Assembly (NCBI RefSeq): GCF_003814875.1
Contig: NZ_RKQF01000001.1
Location: forward strand, 9,796,001-9,860,000
DNA from: Streptomyces sp. Ag109_O5-1
Lineage (GTDB): Bacteria > Actinomycetota > Actinomycetes > Streptomycetales > Streptomycetaceae
Length of the DNA: 64,000 nucleotides
Reading direction: 5' to 3'
Part shown: positions 32,277 through 41,884 of the stretch, piece by piece
Numbering within the stretch: the stretch's first letter is position 1
How the letters are laid out: the number at the start of each line of letters is the position of its first letter
Notes under the pieces: model-generated
Database searches by the model: none
What the model saw: only the letters and a program-made list of their open reading frames with translations
What the model was told of the DNA's origin: nothing
Made by a program: the position numbers and the translations under genes

Positions 32277-32750
32277 TCAGCTGACCCGGCCGTACCAGAC
32301 GCTCTTGGTCCAGATCTTCTGGAGCTTCACCACGTCCCCGGTCTTCGGGGCGTGCCAGATCTTTCCCTTCCCGGCGTAGATGCCGACGTGGTACACGCTG
32401 GAACCCGAGTGGAAGAAGACCAGGTCCCCGGCCTTGCGGTTGCCGGCCGAGATGTGACGGGTCTTGTTGTACTGCTGGGCCGCCGTACGCGGCAGGGTCT
32501 TGCCCGCCTTCTTGAACGAGTACAGCGTGAGCCCGGAGCAGTCGAACCGGTTGGGTCCGGTGGCGCCCCACCTGTAGGGCGCGCCCTTCTTCGAGGCAGC
32601 GACCTGCAGTGCCTTCGTCCCCATCGTCGCGGCCGAGGCGTCGGAGGCGACGCCGGGGATCACGATCGAGCCGCCCACTGCGGCGATGGTCAGCGCCGAG
32701 GCCGTACCGGCCCGGGCCATGAGCGACGGAACACGATTGAGCGCAGTCAT
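32277..32750 (-). CDS. secreted NlpC/P60 cell-wall hydrolase
   Basis: A 157-residue exported peptidase. Signal peptide of about 40 residues ends near SDASAAT. The NlpC/P60 domain has catalytic Cys in NRFDCSGLTLYSFKKAG, His in SVYHVGIYAGKG and a third polar residue in IWHAP. Enzymes of this class cut stem peptides of peptidoglycan. It lacks an extra wall-binding domain. ATG at 32750. Control by the c-di-AMP riboswitch immediately upstream is expected, as for several streptomycete wall hydrolases. Confidence 0.93.
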   Translation of the reverse strand: MTALNRVPSLMARAGTASALTIAAVGGSIVIPGVASDASAATMGTKALQVAASKKGAPYRWGATGPNRFDCSGLTLYSFKKAGKTLPRTAAQQYNKTRHISAGNRKAGDLVFFHSGSSVYHVGIYAGKGKIWHAPKTGDVVKLQKIWTKSVWYGRVS

Positions 32751-32766
32751 GCGCAACCCTTCGTCA

Positions 32767-32957
32767 GCCGCCTGTGAAGGATGACCTGTCGGATTCGGGC
32801 TGGCGAAGTTGCCCGGCCGTGTCGCCACGGCTTCACCCCAAGGGCAGCTCGGCCCGGTCATGGCGTGACCGTTCCGGCGACCCGTCGTGCTTGGGTCCTC
32901 CACTCCTGCCGATGCACTTCTGTCGACGGGTCAATCCGGGCGGCGGCAGGACTCGGC
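32767..32957 (-). ncRNA. c-di-AMP (ydaO-type) riboswitch
   Basis: On the minus strand, upstream of the NlpC/P60 gene, the conserved blocks of the ydaO class occur in order: GAGTCCTGCCG paired with CGGCAGGAGTGGAGGACCC, then TTGGGGTGAAGCCG, then AACTTCGCCAGCCCGAATCC, GACAGGTCATCCTTCACAGG. This RNA binds c-di-AMP and turns the downstream gene off in other bacteria. The boundaries are approximate. It ends 17 nt before the start codon. Confidence 0.8.
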
Positions 32958-33299
32958 GTCCGCCCGGACCGCCCCGCCGCTGTGGCGGGGGCTTGTCGTC
33001 AGACAGGGATCTTCACTCACTCGTGTCCGAAAATCCCAACGGAATCGGGGATTTGTGGGGTTACTCACCACCCACCCGTTCGGGTGGACAGCCCTTTGTT
33101 CGATTCTCCGTCAACTCCCCTGCGTAGCCCCGGACCTGCGCCGAAGCGTCATGCGGGTGTCTCCGAACGGGCGTCCTGAGCGACCTCTTCGGTCAGGTAA
33201 AACCACGCCACACTCCGCCGAACGGCAGTAACCCCTTTGGGTCGTTTCAACTCCGGCCCGGGCGTGCCGTCGACGCGCCGCCCCGGACTCCTGCGGGCA
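32958..33299 (-). other. untranslated upstream region of the riboswitch
   Basis: About 340 bp without a gene. It should contain the promoter for the riboswitch and NlpC gene, but no clear -35/-10 pair was found. Two hairpins are visible: CCCCGCC/GGCGGGG near 32974-32995 and CCACCCG-TT-CGGGTGG (33072-33087); the latter could end transcription of the small gene that stops at 33300. Confidence 0.4.
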
Positions 33300-33608
33300 T
33301 CACCGTACGCAGTCGGGCGGGAGTGCGACGCGAGCGGTCCGGCGCTCACCGTCGAGCACGCGCAACGCCCGTGCCAGCGTGTCCCCGTGAAGCTCCGTCT
33401 CGCCCCGCCGATGCATCAGGGCGAGCGCGTCGCGCAGCTCGGACGCCGCGCGCACCAGCGCCTGCGCGGCGCGCAGCCCTCGATAGGTGTCCTCGTTCTG
33501 CGCCGGGTTGATACGGCCCAGCAGGTCGACCACGTCCAGGTAACGGTCGATCAACTCGCCCTCGGCCCGGGTCAGCGCGGGCAGCGGCGGAAGCTCCGGT
33601 GGCAGCAT
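33300..33608 (-). CDS. small helical protein co-encoded with the ClpP paralogue
   Basis: A 102-residue protein with ATG at 33608, 7 bp behind the ClpP-like stop. It belongs to no family I recognise. It is almost wholly helical: LTRAEGELIDRYLDVVDLL, RGLRAAQALVRAASELRDAL and TLARALRVLDGERRTARV. The tight spacing points to a function with the ClpP paralogue, perhaps as adaptor or structural partner; this is inference from position only. Confidence 0.75.
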   Translation of the reverse strand: MLPPELPPLPALTRAEGELIDRYLDVVDLLGRINPAQNEDTYRGLRAAQALVRAASELRDALALMHRRGETELHGDTLARALRVLDGERRTARVALPPDCVR

Positions 33609-33615
33609 CGGCGCC

Positions 33616-34251
33616 TCACCCCGCGTCCGGCAGACCGAGCGAGGTCCTGCGGCTGGGCACGATCCGGTCCACCAGCCCGTACGCCAGCGCCCCGTGCGCG
33701 TCCAGTACCAGGTCCCGGTCCAGATCCTGATGGACCTGCTCCGGTGTGCGCCCGGTGTGCTTGACGAGCATGCTTTCGAGCAGCGCCCGGACCCGGTCCA
33801 ACTCCGCCGCCTGGATGGCCAGATCACTCGGCTGGCCCTGCACCGGTTCCGGCAGCGACGGCTGCTGGAGCACGATGCGTGCGCCCGGCAGCACGGACCG
33901 CTTGCCCGGTGCGCCGGCCGCGAGCAGCACCGCGGCCGAAGCACCGGCCTGCCCCAGGCAGATCGTCTCCACGTCACAGGTGACGTACTGGACCGTGTCG
34001 TAGATCGCGGCCATCGCGCTGAACGACCCGCCCGGAGAGTTGATGTACAGCGCGATGTCCTGCTCCGGGGCGGCGTGCTCCAGATACATCAGCTGCGCCA
34101 TCACGTCGTTGGCCGAGATCTCGTCCACGGGCGCGCCGAGAAAGACGATCCGCCCCTCCAGCAGCTTCGAGTACGGATCCAGGGTGCGCTGTCCGGAGCT
34201 GGTGCGCTCCGTGAACTCTGGCAGCACATAGCGGGCGGACGGTCGGGTCAT
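33616..34251 (-). CDS. ClpP paralogue lacking catalytic Ser and His
   Basis: A 211-residue protein with the ClpP fold throughout: PYSKLLEGRIVFLG, ALYINSPGGSFSAMAAIYDT (oxyanion), and YGLVDRI. In active ClpP the nucleophile is Ser in GQAAS and the base is His in IHQP. Here the same positions read GQAGAS (Ala-104; Ser moved to 105 with no gap) and VLQQP (Gln-129); Asp-180 is kept. It is therefore probably an inactive ring subunit that modifies another ClpP or a scaffold. ATG at 34251. Divergent from a Phd-type antitoxin gene. Confidence 0.9.
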   Translation of the reverse strand: MTRPSARYVLPEFTERTSSGQRTLDPYSKLLEGRIVFLGAPVDEISANDVMAQLMYLEHAAPEQDIALYINSPGGSFSAMAAIYDTVQYVTCDVETICLGQAGASAAVLLAAGAPGKRSVLPGARIVLQQPSLPEPVQGQPSDLAIQAAELDRVRALLESMLVKHTGRTPEQVHQDLDRDLVLDAHGALAYGLVDRIVPSRRTSLGLPDAG

Positions 34252-34391
34252 GGCATACCCCTCCTCGCGGCCGAGGCGTCTCGGCGGCCGGACTCTCTGT
34301 AAAAAATGTACAGGACGTACAGAGCCTCGGGTGGGTGTTCCGCTGTCGCCGAACAAGATGTGTTGTCCGAGGTGCCCCGTAAGCTGGGTTC

Positions 34392-34670
34392 ATGGCCTAC
34401 GAGATTCCGGTGACGCAAGCCAGGGCTGAGCTCGCCGAACTGATCAACCGGGTGGTGTACGGCGGTGAGCGCGTCGTGGTGACGCGGCACGGCAAACCCC
34501 TGGTCGCCCTCGTCTCCGCCGCCGACCTGGAGCGCCTCGAAGAGCTCTCGGAATCCGCCGAGGACCAGGTGGTCAGCTCGGTCTCCACCGTGCGCGAGAC
34601 CGCTGCGGTGCGCCCGGAGCGCGGCCGCTTCGGCATCGCGGCGGAGCACCGGGGGGCCGCGGGCTCCTGA
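34392..34670 (+). CDS. Phd/YefM-family antitoxin, no toxin gene adjacent
   Basis: A 92-residue protein of the Phd/YefM family: N-terminal DNA-binding part EIPVTQARAELAELINRV and GGERVVVTRHGKPLVALVS, followed by LERLEELSESAEDQ. In two-gene modules it represses the operon and neutralises a Doc or RelE-type toxin. No toxin gene follows; next is a terminator and a decayed SDR gene. The start ATG 34392 stands 140 bp from the divergent ClpP paralogue start. Confidence 0.9.
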   Translation: MAYEIPVTQARAELAELINRVVYGGERVVVTRHGKPLVALVSAADLERLEELSESAEDQVVSSVSTVRETAAVRPERGRFGIAAEHRGAAGS

Positions 34671-34683
34671 CCCCGGACATGCC

Positions 34684-34720
34684 ATCGGCCCTCCACCGGA
34701 GCATCCGGGGGAGGGCCGAT
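34684..34720 (+). terminator. hairpin after the Phd-type gene
   Basis: Perfect 11-bp stem ATCGGCCCTCC / GGAGGGCCGAT, with an inner CCGG/CCGG pair in the loop, 14 bp after the stop at 34670. Confidence 0.65.
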
Positions 34721-34739
34721 CGGGTGTCATGGGGCGTGC

Positions 34740-35042
34740 CGCGGGGCGTCGGGCCACGGTGCCGCCTCCGTCGGCGGGCAGGATCGAGCCGGTCATATGG
34801 ATGACGTCGACGAGACGGCGGACGACGGCGACATCCCCGGGGCGCCCCACCCGTTCGGCCGACACGGTGTCCGCCGCCGGGGCGAACTGCGCCTGCCGCC
34901 GCCCGTCGGGCAGGAAGTCATAGCAGTCCGCGTCGACCGCGCCCGACGACACCGCGTTCACCTCTACGGGCGCGAGCCCGGCGGCCGACGGGGACACGAT
35001 CCGCTCGACGGCGCCGCCGACCGCTGCGAGGGTCACCGCCCC
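34740..35042 (-). pseudogene. remnant of a short-chain dehydrogenase/reductase gene
   Basis: About 100 minus-strand codons match the C-terminal third of an SDR: LAPVEVNAVSSGAVDADCYD (cf. VNAVSPG), RVGRPGDVAVVRRLVDV (cf. GRPEDVA) and MTGSILPADGGGT (cf. TGxxLxVDGG). The Rossmann GxxxGxG motif and the YxxxK catalytic pair are missing, and no start fits. The rest of the 640-bp gap to ureA (34671-35307) holds nothing else recognisable. Confidence 0.65.
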
Positions 35043-35307
35043 GCGGCACCGCGCGACATCCTCGATCGGACGAGCGCGCGCGGCGAGATCGCCGCCGATG
35101 CGGACCCCGGACTCGTCACCGACGTCGTCCACGGGGTGTGCCGAGAGCCGGTCCGGTGTCCCCGTGCGGCGGTCCCGGTGCGGTTAACGTCGTTGAAACT
35201 CCGGCGAACTAGCCTGCCCATCCACGCCACCAGCGGTTTTGTGTCCGTACAGGTGGCTGCGGCAACCGGACCCCGCACGGTCCGGAGCGAGGACTGTGAG
35301 GTGGGAC

Positions 35308-35610
35308 GTGCAACTGACCCCGCACGAGCAAGAGAGGCTGCTGATCCATGTGGCGGCCGACGTCGCCGAGAAGCGCCGGGCCCGCGGGCTCAAGCTGAAC
35401 CACCCCGAAGCCGTCGCCCTCATCACCTCGCACATCCTCGAGGGCGCACGTGACGGCCGTACCGTCGCCGAGCTGATGGCCTCCGGACGCAAGCTGCTCA
35501 CCAGGGACGACGTCATGGAGGGCATCCCCGAGATGATCCATGACGTCCAGGTCGAGGCGACCTTCCCGGACGGCACCAAGCTCGTCACCGTCCACGACCC
35601 GATCGTCTGA
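35308..35610 (+). CDS. ureA: urease gamma subunit
   Basis: A 100-residue subunit, the standard length, starting at GTG 35308 behind GAGGTGGG. QLTPHEQERLLIHVAADVA, GLKLNHPEAVALITSHILEGARDG and VMEGIPEMIHDVQVEATFPDGTK-type segments are family hallmarks. It forms the trimer-of-heterotrimers with UreB and UreC that hydrolyses urea to ammonia and carbamate in the cytoplasm. First gene of ureABCFGD. Confidence 0.97.
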   Translation: MQLTPHEQERLLIHVAADVAEKRRARGLKLNHPEAVALITSHILEGARDGRTVAELMASGRKLLTRDDVMEGIPEMIHDVQVEATFPDGTKLVTVHDPIV

Positions 35611-35621
35611 GGGGGCCGCCG

Positions 35622-35925
35622 ATGATTCCCGGAGAGATCCTCTTCGCCGACGAGCCCATCGTGTACAACGAGGGCCGCGCCGTCACCCGGATGACCGTCC
35701 TCAACGCCGCCGACCGGCCCGTCCAGGTCGGCTCCCACTATCACTTCGCCGAGGCCAACCCCGGACTGGAGTTCGACCGGGACGCGGCCCGCGGCATGCG
35801 GCTGAACGTCGCCGCCGGCACCGCCGTCCGCTTCGAGCCCGGCATCCCCGTCGACGTCGAACTCGTCCCGCTCACCGGCGCCCGCGTGGTGCCCGGACTG
35901 CGCGGCGAGACCGGAGGTGCCCTCG

Positions 35926-35933
<8 letters not shown>
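35622..35933 (+). CDS. ureB: urease beta subunit
   Basis: A 103-residue subunit beginning MIPGEILFADEPIVYNEGR. HYHF-type segment (GSHYHFAEANPGLEFDR) and RFEPG are conserved. It starts 11 bp after ureA and overlaps ureC by 8 bp. Confidence 0.97.
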
Positions 35934-37647
<1,714 letters not shown>

Positions 37648-37662
37648 GAGCAGGTGGTCGTG

Positions 37663-38337
37663 ATGTCTCGGGCGGCGTTGCTGGTGTTGGCCGACGGCCG
37701 CTTTCCCGCCGGAGGGCATGCGCACTCCGGCGGGGCCGAAGCGGCGGTCAAGGCCGGGCGGATCAGCGGGGCGGCGGATCTGGAGGAGTTCTGCCGGGGG
37801 CGGTTGCACACGGCGGGGCTGATGGCGGGCGCGTTCGCCGCGGCTGCGGTACTCGGTGCGGAGGTACGGGAGCTGGATGCGGCAGCCGATGCGCGGACGC
37901 CGTCGCCCGCGCTTCGGGGCACGGCTCGCAAGCTCGGGCGGCAGCTGCTGCGGGCCGCTCGGGTGACTTGGCCGGGGCCCGAACTCGACGCCGTTGCCCG
38001 GGAGTTTCCCAAGGGGGCGCATCAGCCGGTGGTGTTGGGGGTGGTCGCTCGGGCGGCGGGGCTTTCGGTGGCGGATGCGGCGTACTGCGCGGCGTATGAG
38101 TGCGTGAGCGGGCCGGCCACGGCGGTGGTGCGGTTGCTGAGTCTGGATCCGTTCGAGGCGACGGGGGTGCTGGCTCGGTTGGCGCCGGAGGTGGATCGGG
38201 TGGTCGACCAGGCGGTGGAGGCGGCGCGCGGGGCGGCCGGGGGTGGGGTGGATGTACTGCCCGCGGGGTCGGCGCCGTTGCTGGAGATCGGGGCGGAGTG
38301 GCATGCGGGGTGGGGGGTGCGGTTGTTCGCGTCCTAG
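37663..38337 (+). CDS. ureF: urease accessory protein UreF
   Basis: A 224-residue all-helical accessory protein that acts as GTPase partner in the UreDFG nickel-insertion complex. LLVLADGRFPAGGHAHSGG at the N-terminus and the conserved helices around KGAHQPVVLGVVARAAG support the call. ATG 37663 follows AGGTGG; GTG 37654 is the alternative. A 308-bp spacer with repeats separates it from ureG, unusual within this operon. Confidence 0.93.
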   Translation: MSRAALLVLADGRFPAGGHAHSGGAEAAVKAGRISGAADLEEFCRGRLHTAGLMAGAFAAAAVLGAEVRELDAAADARTPSPALRGTARKLGRQLLRAARVTWPGPELDAVAREFPKGAHQPVVLGVVARAAGLSVADAAYCAAYECVSGPATAVVRLLSLDPFEATGVLARLAPEVDRVVDQAVEAARGAAGGGVDVLPAGSAPLLEIGAEWHAGWGVRLFAS

Positions 38338-38457
38338 TTTTCTCGCCCCCGCCGCCCCTACCCGTCCCATCACCAGGGGGCTGCGCCCCCTTCGACCCCC
38401 GCCGCGCCCTGCCGGGGGCTGCCGCCCCGGACCCCCGTTTCGGCCTGAACGGCCTCG
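38338..38457. other. GC-rich palindromic spacer after ureF
   Basis: Contains GGGGGC-TGC-GCCCCC and a second GCCGGGGGCTGC/GCCGCCCCGG-type hairpin, a spacer type frequent between streptomycete genes, running into the 45-bp array. It may attenuate transcription between ureF and ureG. Confidence 0.5.
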
Positions 38458-38617
38458 TCCTCAAACGCCGGACAGGCTGGAAGGGGTGCGGACCGGTCTT
38501 TGTCCTCAGACGTCGGACGGGCTGGAGGGGGTGCGGGCCGGTCTTCGTCCTCAGACGTCGGACGGGCTGGAGGGGGTGCGGGCCGGTCTTTGTCGTCAGA
38601 CGTCGGACGGGCTCAGA
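38458..38617. repeat. 45-bp tandem repeat array between ureF and ureG
   Basis: Three full units start at 38458, 38503 and 38548, with a partial unit from 38593. The second and third units differ at one or two bases. The core TCAGACGTCGGACGGGCTGG is close to a dispersed streptomycete intergenic repeat. Confidence 0.9.
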
Positions 38618-38645
38618 GTGGGCCAATCATATGAAGGAGCCGTAT

Positions 38646-39323
38646 ATGCACCTCGATCACGATCATCACGGTCCCGCCGTCCTGAGCGCCGACGCGCGTC
38701 GGCCCGATGGGGCCCGGCGTGCCCTTCGGATCGGGCTCGGTGGGCCCGTCGGGTCCGGGAAGACCGCTACCGTCGCCGCGCTCTGCCGGGCTCTGCGTGA
38801 CGAGTTGTCCCTCGCCGTCGTCACCAACGACATCTACACGCGCGAGGACGCCGAGTTCCTGCTTCGGGAGGCCGTGTTGCCGCCCGAGCGGATCACCGCC
38901 GTCGAGACGGGGGCCTGTCCGCACACCGCGATCCGCGACGACATCTCAGCCAACCTCGAAGCCGTGGAGGACCTGGAGGACGAGGTCGGGCCGCTGGACC
39001 TCATCCTCGTCGAGTCGGGCGGGGACAATCTCACCGCCACCTTCTCCAAGGGGCTCGTGGACGCGCAGATCTTCGTGATCGACGTGGCCGGCGGGGACGA
39101 CATCCCCCGGAAGGGCGGCCCGGGGGTGACCACCGCCGATCTGCTGGTCGTCAACAAGACCGACCTCGCTCCCTACGTGGGTTCCGATCTGGCGCGGATG
39201 GCCGCCGACGCCAAGGCGCAGCGGGCGGAACTGCCCGTCGTCTTCCAGTCGTTGCGCGGCGAGGCCGGTGTCGGGGACGTCGCCTCGTGGGTGCGGGAGC
39301 GGCTCGCAGCGTGGACGGCGTGA
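38646..39323 (+). CDS. ureG: urease accessory GTPase UreG
   Basis: A 225-residue SIMIBI GTPase delivering nickel to urease. It has a His-rich N-terminus (MHLDHDHHG), P-loop GLGGPVGSGKTATV (~30-43), the nickel-binding Cys-Pro-His in VETGACPHTAIRDD, switch ESGGDNLTATFS and NKTD for guanine recognition. ATG 38646 follows AAGGAG. The gene overlaps ureD by GTGA. Confidence 0.97.
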   Translation: MHLDHDHHGPAVLSADARRPDGARRALRIGLGGPVGSGKTATVAALCRALRDELSLAVVTNDIYTREDAEFLLREAVLPPERITAVETGACPHTAIRDDISANLEAVEDLEDEVGPLDLILVESGGDNLTATFSKGLVDAQIFVIDVAGGDDIPRKGGPGVTTADLLVVNKTDLAPYVGSDLARMAADAKAQRAELPVVFQSLRGEAGVGDVASWVRERLAAWTA

Positions 39324-40081
39324 CCGCCACCGGTGTGCGGGCGACCGCGCGGATCGTCGCCCGGGAGGACGGGCGGGGCGGGACGTCGTTGCCTGTGCTG
39401 GAGGGCCAGGGGCCGCTCGCGCTGCGGCGCACCCGGGGGAGCGGTGCCGAGGCCCGGGTGATGGTCGTCGGGGCGATGAGCGGGCCGCTCGGTGGCGACC
39501 GGTTCTCGGTCGAGGCGACGGTGGAGCGTGGGGCACGGCTGTGTGTCGGGTCCGCCGCGGCCACCATCGCTCTGCCGGGGCAGGCGAAGGGCGAGGCCCG
39601 GTACGACGTTCGGCTCGATGTCGCCGACGGCGGTGAACTACGGTGGCTGCCCGAACAGTTGATCTCGGCGAAGGGGAGCGATCTGCACGTCACGACCCGC
39701 GCCGACGTCGGAGCCGGCGGGCGGCTCGTGCTGCGTGAGGAGCAGGTGCTCGGGCGGGCGGGGGAGGAGCCCGGGCGGCTCACCAGTCGGCTCACCGTGC
39801 GCGTCGCAGGGAAGGCCGTACTGGACCAGGAGCTGGCCTGCGGTCCCGGGGTGCCCGGTGGATGGGACGGGCCCGCCGTGCTGGGGGGACATCGCGCGGT
39901 GGGGCAACTCGTCGTCGTACGGCCGGAGTTCGAGGCCGAGCCGGTGGCGGCGAGGATGCTGGGGGAGTGCGCCGCCCTCACTCCGCTCGTCGGGCCCGCC
40001 GTTCTGGTGAGTGCGGTGGCAGTCGACGCGCTGCGGCTGCGGCGGGTGTTGGACGAGGCGTTGGGTCATCTCTCTGGCTGA
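39320..40081 (+). CDS. ureD: urease accessory protein UreD
   Basis: A 253-residue scaffold protein (UreD/UreH) that docks UreFG on apo-urease. GTG at 39320 overlaps the ureG stop by four bases. Conserved parts are SGPLGGDRFSVEATVERGARL, LRWLPEQLISAKGSDLHVTT and VVVRPEFEAEPVAARML. ureE is absent, as in other streptomycete clusters; the His-rich UreG terminus may compensate. Confidence 0.93.
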   Translation: MTATGVRATARIVAREDGRGGTSLPVLEGQGPLALRRTRGSGAEARVMVVGAMSGPLGGDRFSVEATVERGARLCVGSAAATIALPGQAKGEARYDVRLDVADGGELRWLPEQLISAKGSDLHVTTRADVGAGGRLVLREEQVLGRAGEEPGRLTSRLTVRVAGKAVLDQELACGPGVPGGWDGPAVLGGHRAVGQLVVVRPEFEAEPVAARMLGECAALTPLVGPAVLVSAVAVDALRLRRVLDEALGHLSG

Positions 40082-40211
40082 TCCGCTCAGCGGGACGTGA
40101 TCGTCCGGTTATCGGATTGGTAACGACGGCTGTCACACCCTGTTCTCAGGAGGTTCACAGCCGGAAGGATCCCCTCTGACTATTCGTCACCATGTACGGG
40201 GAGGGGCCCAC

Positions 40212-41816
40212 TTGAGGGACAACTTCAGATCGAGGAGCCGGATGCTGGCGCTCGGTTCCGCGGGCGCGCTCGTCACGGCGACCCTGATCACCGGTGCGCT
40301 CGCGGCGCCCGCGTCCGGTGCCGAGGCGCACAAGGGCGGCCAGGACCGTGCACAGTGGGGCGCTTCCGTCGCCGCCGCGCGTGCCGCCAAGGCCGGCATC
40401 GACTGGGCGGACTGCCCGGCCGACTGGGGCTTCGAAAAGCCCATCCAGTGCGGCTGGGTCAGCGTGCCGCTCGACTACACGAACCCCTACGGCAAGCAGA
40501 TCAAGCTGGCCGTCGACCGAATAGGCAACACGGGGACGAAGGCGGAGCGCCAGGGCGCGCTCGTCTACAACCCCGGCGGCCCGGGCGGTTCGGGGATGCG
40601 CTTCCCGCGCCGGGTCACCACCAAGAACCCGCTGTGGGTCAACACCGCGAAGGCGTACGACTTCGTGGGCTTCGACCCGCGTGGCGTCGGCCACTCCGCG
40701 CCCATCTCCTGCATCGACCCGCAGGAGTTCGTGAAGGCGCCCAAGGCCGACCCGGTGCCGGACACCGAGGCCGACAAGACCGCCCAGCGCAAGCTCGCCA
40801 GGCAGTACGCGGACGGCTGCGCCGCGCGCACCGGCCGGGCGATGCTCCAGCAGATGACCACCCCGAACACCGCACGCGACCTGGACGTCATCCGGGCCGC
40901 GCTCGGCGAGAAGAAGCTCAACTACCTCGGGGTCTCCTACGGCACGTACCTCGGCGCCGTGTACGGGACGCTGTTCCCGGGGCATGTGCGCCGGATGATC
41001 GTCGACAGTGTCGTCAACCCGTCGCGGGAGAACATCTGGTACCAGGCCAACCTGGAGCAGGACATCGCCTTCGAGGGCCGCTGGAAGGACTGGGAGGACT
41101 GGGTCGCAGCCAACGACGCCGCCTTCCACCTCGGGACCACCCGCGACGCCGTCCAGGCCAAGTGGCTCCAGCTGCGCGCCACCGCCAAGGCGAACCCGAT
41201 CGGCGGGGTCGTCGGACCGGCCGAGCTGATCTCCTTCTTCCAGAACGCGCCGTACTACGACTCCTCGTGGGTCCCGGTCGCGACGGTGTTCAGCAAGTAC
41301 TTCGCGGGTGACACCCAGGCTCTGGTCGACGCCGCCGCCCCGGACCTCACCGACACCGCCGGCAACATCACCTCGGAGAACAGCAACGCCGTCTACACGG
41401 CCGTCGAGTGCACCGACGCCAAGTGGCCCACCAGCTGGAAGAAGTGGGACCGCGACAACACCGAGCTCAACAAGCAGTACCCGTTCATGACCTGGGCCAA
41501 CGCGTGGATGAACCTGCCGTGCGCCACCTGGCCGGTCAAGCAGCAGACCCCGGTCGAGGTCACGACCCACAAGGGGCTGCCGCAGGTGCTGATCGTGCAG
41601 TCCACCCGCGACGCCGCCACCCCGTACCCCGGCGCCGTCCAACTGCACAAGCGCTTCAAGGGCTCCCGTCTCATCACCGAGCAGGGCGCCGGCTCGCACG
41701 GCGTGACCGGCCTGGTCAACCCGTGCATCAACGACCGCGTGGACGCCTACCTGCTTACCGGCAAGCTGGACAGTGCGGACGTCACCTGCACACCGCACGC
41801 GACTCCGAAGCCGTAG
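40212..41816 (+). CDS. tap: secreted tripeptidyl aminopeptidase (S33)
   Basis: A 534-residue exported alpha/beta hydrolase that releases N-terminal tripeptides. TTG at 40212 is preceded by GGGGAGGGG. The signal peptide runs to APASGAEA (~37). The oxyanion segment is YNPGGPGGSGMRF, the nucleophile elbow GVSYGTYLG, acid in QSTRDAATPYPGA and catalytic His in GAGSHGVTG. Cys residues in SCIDP, GCAAR, ECTDAKW, LPCATW, NPCIND and VTCT would form disulphides outside the cell. It agrees in length and motifs with streptomycete Tap and SlpD/E proteins. Confidence 0.92.
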   Translation: MRDNFRSRSRMLALGSAGALVTATLITGALAAPASGAEAHKGGQDRAQWGASVAAARAAKAGIDWADCPADWGFEKPIQCGWVSVPLDYTNPYGKQIKLAVDRIGNTGTKAERQGALVYNPGGPGGSGMRFPRRVTTKNPLWVNTAKAYDFVGFDPRGVGHSAPISCIDPQEFVKAPKADPVPDTEADKTAQRKLARQYADGCAARTGRAMLQQMTTPNTARDLDVIRAALGEKKLNYLGVSYGTYLGAVYGTLFPGHVRRMIVDSVVNPSRENIWYQANLEQDIAFEGRWKDWEDWVAANDAAFHLGTTRDAVQAKWLQLRATAKANPIGGVVGPAELISFFQNAPYYDSSWVPVATVFSKYFAGDTQALVDAAAPDLTDTAGNITSENSNAVYTAVECTDAKWPTSWKKWDRDNTELNKQYPFMTWANAWMNLPCATWPVKQQTPVEVTTHKGLPQVLIVQSTRDAATPYPGAVQLHKRFKGSRLITEQGAGSHGVTGLVNPCINDRVDAYLLTGKLDSADVTCTPHATPKP

Positions 41817-41839
41817 CCACAGCCACAGCCGTTTAGCCG

Positions 41840-41876
41840 GTGCGGGCGGCGGGGAGCATCTCCCCGCCGCCCGCAC
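41840..41876. terminator. bidirectional terminator between tap and the acyltransferase gene
   Basis: Perfect 17-bp stem GTGCGGGCGGCGGGGAG with its complement and a three-base CAT loop, centred between the convergent stops at 41816 and 41885. Confidence 0.8.
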
Positions 41877-41884
41877 TCATACCC

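Noticed and set aside
32762..33231. Several plus-strand open frames upstream of the NlpC/P60 gene
   Set aside because: They overlie the riboswitch, have no ribosome binding site and no protein-like pattern.
34797..35453. Plus-strand open frame upstream of ureA
   Set aside because: It lies opposite the SDR remnant and within ureA in the wrong frame; composition is that of a shadow.
38100..39323. Long plus-strand frame joining the ureF 3' region to UreG
   Set aside because: The first part is an out-of-frame reading of ureF and the 45-bp repeats. UreG has AAGGAG and ATG at 38646.
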